Below, piece by piece: positions 58,600 to 64,000 of a stretch of 64,000 nt of DNA. Location: NCBI GenBank assembly GCA_002423435.1, contig DIWE01000024.1:92433-156432 (forward strand), written 5' to 3'. Each line of letters starts with the position of its first letter. The first letter of the stretch is position 1. Position numbers and translations under genes: made by a program. Below the pieces are notes generated by a model. It made no database searches. It saw only the letters and a program-made list of their open reading frames with translations, and was not told the origin of the DNA. Source of the stretch: Clostridiales bacterium UBA6114 (GTDB taxonomy: Bacteria; Bacillota; Clostridia; Oscillospirales; Butyricicoccaceae).

Positions 58600-58645
58600 A
58601 GGTCGAACTTATTAAACCTTACATATAGTCTAATCTATTCGACCT
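58600..58645. promoter_or_regulatory. Promoter and inverted repeat of the BlaI-like gene
   Basis: AGGTCGAA (58600-58607) and TTCGACCT (58638-58645) are inverted copies around the start-proximal region. On the minus strand TTGACA (58650-58655) and TAGACT, 17 bp apart, lie across it. Candidate BlaI binding site. Confidence 0.5.
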
Positions 58646-58767
58646 GAACTGTCAATAGCCTCTGGCGAGGTTCATGAACCAGTTGCAAGGGCTGAAAATA
58701 TCTCCCCGCAAAAATCAAGGGATTCAAGGGGCTTGCCCCTTGGCAGCTCAGGCATGAGATGAAATGA

Positions 58768-59001
58768 AGCATATCTGGCTGATATGCTCAGACTGTAGAC
58801 AAAGTATTTATGGGGATTGTGAAGGGGTCGAAACCCCTTCACTTTCGATTTGTCCGGAACCGGACATGCGCCGGTGGAGGACACACTGGACAAAACACAT
58901 GTGTTTTGTCCGCACCTGGGGGAGCCTCGAGGGGGAATTGGATTCCCACTCGAAAGGCTGTCGACTTTGTCGACAGCCTCAGCATATCTGGCTGATATGC
59001 T
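58768..59001. repeat. Hairpin-rich mobile-element-like repeat B
   Basis: A 192-bp body (58789-58980) lies between two exact copies of a 21-bp sequence (58768-58788 and 58981-59001, each AGCATATC, a 5-nt loop, GATATGCT). The body starts CAGACTGTAGACAAAGTA and its end, read in reverse complement, is GAGGCTGTCGACAAAGTC: 14 of 18 bases match, so it has terminal inverted repeats. Inside are stems at 58819-58842, 58852-58865, a perfect 24-bp palindrome at 58888-58911 and a terminal hairpin at 58955-58979. No protein. This resembles a MITE, inserted in a hairpin with duplication of its target. Confidence 0.65.
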
Positions 59002-59030
59002 TCACCCGACACTAATATTGTAGCAGGAAT

Positions 59031-59504
59031 TTATACTTGCTCTTTTTTGCCAAACGGGATAAACAAATACGGTGTTAAGCTGCCAATAAATGCACCAAGC
59101 CAAAGATTTTCATTCACTCGATACAATAACTGAGGTACAAAACTGCTCCACTCAAAAATTTGAGACGCATACATGAAAAAGACAGCGCCCGGACCAGTTG
59201 TAAGGTTAAACGCCCATTGAGTTAAATTCGTTATCAAGCCAATAGCGACAATAATCGATGCGGAAAAGAAAATCTCTTTTCGAGTCATGTTCCGGAAAAA
59301 AACCAGGCCGCCAACTATAAGTGTCACAATAAATATGGCTCCATAGATTATAAGCACTCGTGTATTATCTGATGTAATTGTCCCATCTGGAAGCGTAACA
59401 ATAGCAAATCGACCTATCAGAAAAACTACAGCATTAAAAGCAATCACACCTGCAACGATACAAAATAGCGGTACTTTCCAAAATGTTTTCTTTCTTATTT
59501 CCAT
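59031..59504 (-). CDS. Four-span membrane protein, unknown
   Basis: A 157-residue protein with four hydrophobic segments: FCIVAGVIAFNAVVFLIGRF, IIYGAIFIVTLIVGGLVFFR, SIIVAIGLITNLTQWAF and WLGAFIGSLTPYLFIPFG. No family motif recognised. It is followed by repeat B, and upstream by a DUF4177 gene. Possibly a small transporter or accessory membrane protein. Confidence 0.65.
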   Translation of the reverse strand: MEIRKKTFWKVPLFCIVAGVIAFNAVVFLIGRFAIVTLPDGTITSDNTRVLIIYGAIFIVTLIVGGLVFFRNMTRKEIFFSASIIVAIGLITNLTQWAFNLTTGPGAVFFMYASQIFEWSSFVPQLLYRVNENLWLGAFIGSLTPYLFIPFGKKEQV

Positions 59505-59537
59505 AGCCTTTCCATCCCTCCGCCGACAAATTGCAAT

Positions 59538-59747
59538 TTACTGTTCCTCCCGCTCAAAGATCAAATCCATTTCTTCGATATGGCCGGTTCCACGCTGTAC
59601 GGCAGGAATAAACCCAACATATCTCCAACCTTCCTTTGCCCTCCTGCTAATAATTTGTTTGTATTCTTCCGTTCCGTATTTATTACCGGAAAGCATCCCC
59701 CAGCCGGAAATATCACTGACGACTCGCTCATATTCATAGATATACAT
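59538..59747 (-). CDS. DUF4177 domain protein
   Basis: A 69-residue protein starting MYIYEYERVVSDISGWGMLS, with YKQIISRRAKEGWRYVGFIP and MDLIFERE. This matches DUF4177, a small fold in many Firmicutes (a beta sheet with a helix carrying the EGW motif). Function unknown. Stands between the membrane protein and the acetyltransferase. Confidence 0.8.
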   Translation of the reverse strand: MYIYEYERVVSDISGWGMLSGNKYGTEEYKQIISRRAKEGWRYVGFIPAVQRGTGHIEEMDLIFEREEQ

Positions 59748-59793
59748 TCAGAAATTCCTTCCTTCTAATTTGTAAACCTGCGTGCTATATGAA

Positions 59794-60309
59794 TCATTCT
59801 TTCACTAACGCATACAATTTCATATCGATTATCATCCCGTTTTTAACGGCGTTTTTCTTCAATACCCCTTCTAAAGAAAAACCGGACTTTTCGAGGACAC
59901 GGCAGGAAGCAATATTGTAAGAAAAAGGTTCCGCAAAAATCCTGATTATATCCGTCGTTTCAAATATCAGCCGGCTTACCTGCTTAACGGCGCTTGTTCC
60001 CAGTCCCAGTCCCCAATATGGCTCAGATAGATAATACCCCATTTCAGCAGTTCGGGAATGTATGTTTTCCCTGCGAAATACGCCGATGCTTCCAATCGCT
60101 CTATCGTCAACGGTTATGGCAAATGCATATGTTTTTTCTTTATCCGCGTCCAGCATTGCCGTTATAAATTCTTCTGCATCTTTCGCCGTATAAGGGAACG
60201 GCAGCCCGTCGCGTAAATTGTTTTGAATTTTTTTGTTATTTACCGCCTCGGCAAGATATGGCGCGTCCTCCATTCTCCAGGCACGTATTTTGCATTCCAA
60301 ATGATTCAC
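59794..60309 (-). CDS. GNAT-family N-acetyltransferase (RimJ/RimL-like)
   Basis: A 171-residue acetyltransferase: IRAWRMEDAPYLAEAVNNKK, EMGYYLSEPYWGLGLGTSAV, with the acetyl-CoA pyrophosphate loop in GLGLGTSAVKQ, and NIASCRVLEKSGFSLEGVLK. It transfers acetyl groups to an amine, possibly a protein N-terminus or a small molecule. A single gene with its own start. Close to RimJ-type by sequence feel; substrate unknown. Confidence 0.9.
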   Translation of the reverse strand: MNHLECKIRAWRMEDAPYLAEAVNNKKIQNNLRDGLPFPYTAKDAEEFITAMLDADKEKTYAFAITVDDRAIGSIGVFRRENIHSRTAEMGYYLSEPYWGLGLGTSAVKQVSRLIFETTDIIRIFAEPFSYNIASCRVLEKSGFSLEGVLKKNAVKNGMIIDMKLYALVKE

Positions 60310-60489
60310 CTCTTATCATTCTCTGTCACGCATATTCACATTTTCATTATAGCTTGTCAAAAAGCAAAAATAAACCGGCAAATCTCACATCGGGATTTTG
60401 CCGGTTTCTTTGGAATAATAGTGGGAAAAAGATTTTTCTCTTCGGCCAATATGATGTACTGATTAACCTGTCAAATTGGAATCATGTCC

Positions 60490-60720
60490 TTAAATTATGT
60501 TAGTTAGGGAAAAGAATGCACAGACACACACAAAAATGCCGACGCCTAAAGATGCAAATGCAAACTTTTTTTGCTGTTTATCATAATATTCTTTTGCACT
60601 TATGAACTCCTTTAGTCCTAAGAAAAACAACAAAAGTGGCAGACCTATTTTTAACCCATATATGCTTGATACTGCAAAAACTGCTGCAAATAGTAAACTG
60701 GTTGATTTTAATATTTTCAT
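60490..60720 (-). CDS. Small membrane protein
   Basis: A 76-residue protein with three hydrophobic segments (SLLFAAVFAVSSIYGLKIGL, LLLFFLGLKEF, FASLGVGIFVCVCAFFSL). Its ATG overlaps the stop of a 38-codon frame upstream (ATGA). No family with known function recognised. Confidence 0.6.
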   Translation of the reverse strand: MKILKSTSLLFAAVFAVSSIYGLKIGLPLLLFFLGLKEFISAKEYYDKQQKKFAFASLGVGIFVCVCAFFSLTNII

Positions 60721-60833
60721 AAAATTGCTCTCCTAAAAACAACCAGCAGCAAGTACTGCGACGTGTCCAAGCCCTGCATGATATCTCCGAACGACCGGGG
60801 GACCGCAATTATCGTCGCTTTGTTTTTGCTCAT
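60717..60833 (-). CDS. 38-residue peptide upstream of small membrane protein
   Basis: A short frame starting MSKNKATIIAVPRSFGDIMQ and ending LLVVFRRAIL, with AAGGAGAAAAC before the ATG at 60833. Its stop overlaps the ATG of the next gene, suggesting real translation and coupling. It starts 11 bp after the DUF975 gene stop. It may be a decayed remnant or a small protein; no family seen. Confidence 0.45.
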   Translation of the reverse strand: MSKNKATIIAVPRSFGDIMQGLDTSQYLLLVVFRRAIL

Positions 60834-60843
60834 TGTTTTCTCC

Positions 60844-61650
60844 TTACATCTGAACAGGAATCGACTCATATGCTAGATTTTCCCCGGAGATAGAACGATA
60901 AAAGGCGGCGTTTGCCGCTTCCACATAAGGAATCAGCCAGAGGAATCCGATCCCAAGCGTCAGACCGCTAAGCAGCAACCACCCGATAAAACTGAATTCC
61001 AGGTAAAAGAAACGCCATTTGTTTCCACGCATCAATTCTTTTGAAAGCCCGATCGCTTCGTTTGCCCCATACTCCGGATGCTCGGCCATGATATAGGGGG
61101 TCATGGCATAGCTGAAAGACGCGATAATACCCGGAACGACCAGCAAAAGAGTCCAAAGAAAGACATACAGGCCGCGCAGAAACTGCATGCAGAAGCCTGC
61201 CCCGATACGGTCGAACTGAGAAAGCAGATCGCCAAGACAGGCATTCTTTCGATCGACAATTGCCAGATTAAATTTGGCGTAGCCAAGAGTCGCAGCGCCG
61301 CCGATGAAAATTCTCACAAGGACGTACGACAAGACGACGATCATGATCGCGGTCAGCAGCGGCTGCAAGACCGTACCGATATCGGACGACGTGACCCTGT
61401 TCAGGAATTCGCCGATCGAGCGGTTTGAAATCTCGAATTTCCCATTTTCAACAAAAGCAGAAAACGGGCTGCTTCCGTTTTCCAGGGTGGTTGCCATATG
61501 ACGGTCATTGGCGGCGTTTCCGCCGCTGTGCCACAACTGGGCAATATCCGCGCCCAAAAGAAAGGCAACGAACCCGGCGCCGACCGCCAACGGCCATCGT
61601 CCCCGCAAGGAATCGCGGGCAATTTGTCTGAAATCGCTTGCGTATAACAT
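60844..61650 (-). CDS. DUF975 family membrane protein
   Basis: A 268-residue protein with about five membrane segments. It has the DUF975 N-terminus (MLYASDFRQIARDSLRGRWP) and C-terminal YGANEAIGLSKELMRGNKWR plus WLLLSGLTLGIGFLWLIPYV. Members are common in Clostridia and Bacilli with unknown function. Operon with the 38-residue peptide and small membrane protein downstream. Confidence 0.85.
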   Translation of the reverse strand: MLYASDFRQIARDSLRGRWPLAVGAGFVAFLLGADIAQLWHSGGNAANDRHMATTLENGSSPFSAFVENGKFEISNRSIGEFLNRVTSSDIGTVLQPLLTAIMIVVLSYVLVRIFIGGAATLGYAKFNLAIVDRKNACLGDLLSQFDRIGAGFCMQFLRGLYVFLWTLLLVVPGIIASFSYAMTPYIMAEHPEYGANEAIGLSKELMRGNKWRFFYLEFSFIGWLLLSGLTLGIGFLWLIPYVEAANAAFYRSISGENLAYESIPVQM

Positions 61651-61693
61651 ATATTCTCCTTTAGTATCCGTTATATATCAAAGCAGGAGTTTT

Positions 61694-62008
61694 TCAGTCT
61701 TTTGGATGCCCCTGAAATACGCTTAAGACGACGGCATTCAGTATGATTGTAACTGCCAGAAGCAATACGGAGACAGCTGCTACCGCCTGAGAAGTATCCA
61801 GGAGAGCCGCCCAATCCTGTATCTTTATCCGGTGGTTGAGCTCAAAAATTTGCAGACAAAGCGAAAGGGCGCAGGCGCCGACGCTTGTTGTGGAAAGAAT
61901 AGCCCATTTTTCGCGAAGAACCTTATTTTGTCGCATGAGACTTAAAATGGGGAGTATCCATGCGGCCAACCCAAAGATGAGGCTTCCTAAGTTTAGTAAA
62001 CCCGACAT
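61694..62008 (-). CDS. Three-span membrane protein, unknown
   Basis: A 104-residue protein with hydrophobic segments LGSLIFGLAAWILPILSLMR, WAILSTTSVGACALSLCLQI and VSVLLLAVTIILNAVVLSVF. Similar small membrane proteins occur alone in Firmicute genomes; no function known. It is 43 bp upstream of the DUF975 gene. Confidence 0.6.
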   Translation of the reverse strand: MSGLLNLGSLIFGLAAWILPILSLMRQNKVLREKWAILSTTSVGACALSLCLQIFELNHRIKIQDWAALLDTSQAVAAVSVLLLAVTIILNAVVLSVFQGHPKD

Positions 62009-62049
62009 AAGCGCAACTCCCAGTTCAAATTAGAATTCATCTATATCCC

Positions 62050-62634
62050 CTATATTCCAGCACCACTCAAATCCACCTTCTCGGTGATATCTTCTCCTTG
62101 AGTATTGTAAATTCTAAGACTGTCCAAATCCAAATGATTTGCTTCTATACGGCTGTCAATTTCCGTATAAACCAAAAAGCGTGTTTCTTCAGGAATGTCT
62201 GAACCGTAAGTAAATCCATCTAAAGTGAATGTAATGCTTGCTATCTCCAAGCTGGTATTTCTTCCGCCATACAGTAAATATTTTTTTCCTTCACTTTCTA
62301 TAATTTCTTCTCTGAAATTGCCGCTTCCATAACCAAGCCTTTCGATCTTATATCGTCCAGTAACGCTTTGCGCTAAAACCACACTGCCTAAATCCTCGTC
62401 GATTTCAATCAGTAGATATTTGCTGTTCCCTAAGGTTACGGAATTATGTATTTTTATGGTGGGAGAATATTCAACGCTGTATCCCCGATTATAAAAATCC
62501 TTTATGCGCTCTTCCAAATTGCTGCAATCGGCTTCAATAGGAAAAGAAAAATGGTAAATAACCGCCATTACAGCCAGCAGCAGGACAGCTAATCCGCCTA
62601 TCAGCCAAGATTTAATTCTATATTTATAGAGCAT
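62050..62634 (-). CDS. Membrane-anchored protein with extracellular beta-rich domain
   Basis: A 194-residue protein with an N-terminal membrane helix (SWLIGGLAVLLLAVMAVIYH) and about 160 external residues rich in beta strands (KYLLIEIDEDLGSVVLAQSV, LGYGSGNFREEIIESEGKKY). No known family. It could be a small surface or sensor protein. Separated from the small membrane protein genes by short gaps. Confidence 0.6.
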   Translation of the reverse strand: MLYKYRIKSWLIGGLAVLLLAVMAVIYHFSFPIEADCSNLEERIKDFYNRGYSVEYSPTIKIHNSVTLGNSKYLLIEIDEDLGSVVLAQSVTGRYKIERLGYGSGNFREEIIESEGKKYLLYGGRNTSLEIASITFTLDGFTYGSDIPEETRFLVYTEIDSRIEANHLDLDSLRIYNTQGEDITEKVDLSGAGI

Positions 62635-62684
62635 TTCGTGACCTCCCTATAACTTGAAATTTGATGGGGAGCATGCTCATAATC

Positions 62685-62885
62685 TTATGAAATAGGCCCC
62701 ACAGATTTCACTATCAGCACAATACTTACCAATGCTAAAATAACGCAAACAGCAATAAGCCACTTCTTCAACTTTTTATTTGCGTTTGCAGCTTTATCTA
62801 TCTTATCCGCAAAAATTGCTAATGCGATAGCCGGAATTAAGAATAGCCAATATAATTGCATGATAGGCCAGCTCTGTACTTTCAT
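62685..62885 (-). CDS. Two-span small membrane protein
   Basis: A 66-residue protein: MQLYWLFLIPAIALAIFADK and WLIAVCVILALVSIVLIVKS are two membrane helices around a Lys-rich loop (KAANANKKLKK). No family recognised. It is 50 bp upstream of the beta-rich anchored protein gene in the same direction. Confidence 0.55.
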   Translation of the reverse strand: MKVQSWPIMQLYWLFLIPAIALAIFADKIDKAANANKKLKKWLIAVCVILALVSIVLIVKSVGPIS

Positions 62886-63016
62886 GAAAAACTCTTTTCA
62901 CAAATATCCCATGCTCCGATTTACCAGTCGGATTCTAAAAACTATTGGCAACTCAAATTCGATTTGAATGCTTCCAATTATTTATAACAGGAAGTTACAA
63001 ATCGGAATTTGCCCGT

Positions 63017-63952
63017 CTATTTGTATATGAAATCTGCCTGAATAACCTCTTGGTAAGCTTTATTATTATAATGCTTTAGGATAAGCAATCCTCTATATGT
63101 ATTAAACCTTCCTTTTACGCCTGATTCAAGAGGGAAATGAATTTTGCCTGAATAACTCTTTCCTCTGTTGATGTAACCCTTTTTCAAAGCAGTTTTCACC
63201 AAATTCAACGCATCCTGCATTCGGTTGTCATATGGATGTTCAATATGTACAAAATACTCCAATGCCCGAAAACAGTCATATTTCCAACGACAGGGATAAT
63301 GAAAGCTAGTCATATCCGAATGGATGACCTTGCCGGTCTTCAACGATTTGAACAGTTGCCGACTCAATAGATATTCCTGTCCTAAAGCAATCTGTTGCTT
63401 AATTTCGGACAAGCGGTAAGAATATCCATATTTTTCGTAATCAGTAAATGCTTCCAACACAGAAATAGTTGTATGCACGGAACCCACAGCAGAGCGGTTA
63501 TGCACCGAATCCCAGGCACAATTCCAGCCGCCATCGTCCATTTGATGCGCCAGAATATAATCAACAATTTCATTTGTCTTAGAATCATTGATTTTTCCAT
63601 AGCAAACAAGGCTCAACACCATTGAGGACATACACATATCCTGATATCTGGTTTTAGAAATTTTGCCGTGGTTATCCCAAAGACCATTTAGCACTTTTTT
63701 CGTGGCATCCTGATAGTATGGATGATCATAATGAACCTCCATATACTTTAACTCCAACAATGTGTATGTACTTGATATCCATTTGCGAGAATAGATACTG
63801 CCGCCCCACTCTTGCTCGACAGTATCATATAAATCCAGATACTTAGCGATATAGCCTTCATTGTTGTGGTTAAAGGAACGATCCAGCAAATACTTATTCG
63901 TCAAATGCTGAATAACGATATCACCCTCTAATAACCAATCAATTATTTGCAT
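63017..63952 (-). CDS. Alpha/alpha-toroid (prenyltransferase/squalene-cyclase fold) protein
   Basis: A 311-residue protein with repeated helical units typical of terpenoid cyclase/protein prenyltransferase toroids. The motif NEIVDYILAHQMDDGGWNCA corresponds to a QxxDGGW-type repeat, and the following block SVHTTISVLEAFTDYEKYGY continues it. No DxDD or catalytic aspartate cluster typical of squalene-hopene cyclase was seen, and it is about half that length, so enzymatic activity is not assigned. It lies at the right edge of the window. Confidence 0.7.
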   Translation of the reverse strand: MQIIDWLLEGDIVIQHLTNKYLLDRSFNHNNEGYIAKYLDLYDTVEQEWGGSIYSRKWISSTYTLLELKYMEVHYDHPYYQDATKKVLNGLWDNHGKISKTRYQDMCMSSMVLSLVCYGKINDSKTNEIVDYILAHQMDDGGWNCAWDSVHNRSAVGSVHTTISVLEAFTDYEKYGYSYRLSEIKQQIALGQEYLLSRQLFKSLKTGKVIHSDMTSFHYPCRWKYDCFRALEYFVHIEHPYDNRMQDALNLVKTALKKGYINRGKSYSGKIHFPLESGVKGRFNTYRGLLILKHYNNKAYQEVIQADFIYK

Positions 63953-64000
63953 AAGCCTCCCTCTTCACTATATTCAAATTCCAGTTTGGTACGCTATAAG

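Noticed and set aside
58764..59015. 83-residue plus-strand frame through repeat B
   Set aside because: The bases are explained by inverted repeats and hairpins; no ribosome binding site and no protein pattern.

Overview
The window looks like the chromosome of a Gram-positive anaerobe of the class Clostridia. Evidence: strong AAGGAGG-type ribosome binding sites, a PerR-type repressor next to an AhpC peroxiredoxin, a BlaI/BlaR1-type pair, DUF6809 and DUF975 family proteins, a mix of TRAP and tripartite-tricarboxylate importers, and a class-C-like group II intron. The family cannot be fixed from this sequence. No rRNA, tRNA or CRISPR array was seen. Almost every gene is on the minus strand.

1-10,910: the right-hand part of an integrated prophage or related element that continues beyond the left edge. 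A leftward block of small phage genes (DUF3850/ASCH, DUF3102, PcfJ-like, PcfK/AcrIIA9-like, zinc-ribbon and HTH proteins, a SleB-like hydrolase) is separated by a CI/Cro-like divergent switch (7361-8087) from a rightward block made of a stand-alone HsdR-N nuclease-like protein and a large serine recombinase. The recombinase ends about 30 bp from the truncated remnant of a chromosomal gene (10913-11026), which marks the attachment site.

11,195-41,880: about 30 kb devoted to uptake and breakdown of organic (sugar or hydroxy) acids. It holds three modules. Module A (11334-18444) has a DapA-family aldolase/lyase, an FAD oxidoreductase, a TRAP importer, a PfkB kinase and a GntR repressor. Module B (18650-28691) has an opine-dehydrogenase-like enzyme, an IlvD/Edd dehydratase, a YfcC-type carrier, an L-serine-dehydratase-type enzyme, a split UxaA-type hydro-lyase, a PucR regulator and a MATE pump. 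Module C (28966-41619) has a second split UxaA-type enzyme, a LarA-type racemase/epimerase, a TctABC importer, a D-2-hydroxyacid dehydrogenase, a GntR repressor, an active-site-altered enolase homologue, a glycerate 2-kinase and a YhcH-type protein. Each module has its own regulator, importer family and visible operator or terminator.

41,900-48,690: hflKC, then a group II intron (44018-45923) inserted just after the terminator of a perR-ahpC-trxR oxidative-stress operon.

48,760-58,590: a glycosyltransferase, a TetR-controlled ABC exporter with three tandem operators, decayed ABC transporter fragments, a DUF6809 pair, a ribbon-helix-helix protein and a BlaI/BlaR1-like pair. Two hairpin-rich intergenic repeats (53534-53735 and 58768-59001) share the same leading 17-mer.

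59,030-64,000: small membrane proteins, a DUF4177 protein, a GNAT acetyltransferase, a DUF975 protein and an alpha/alpha-toroid protein, all of unknown role, in somewhat more AT-rich sequence.
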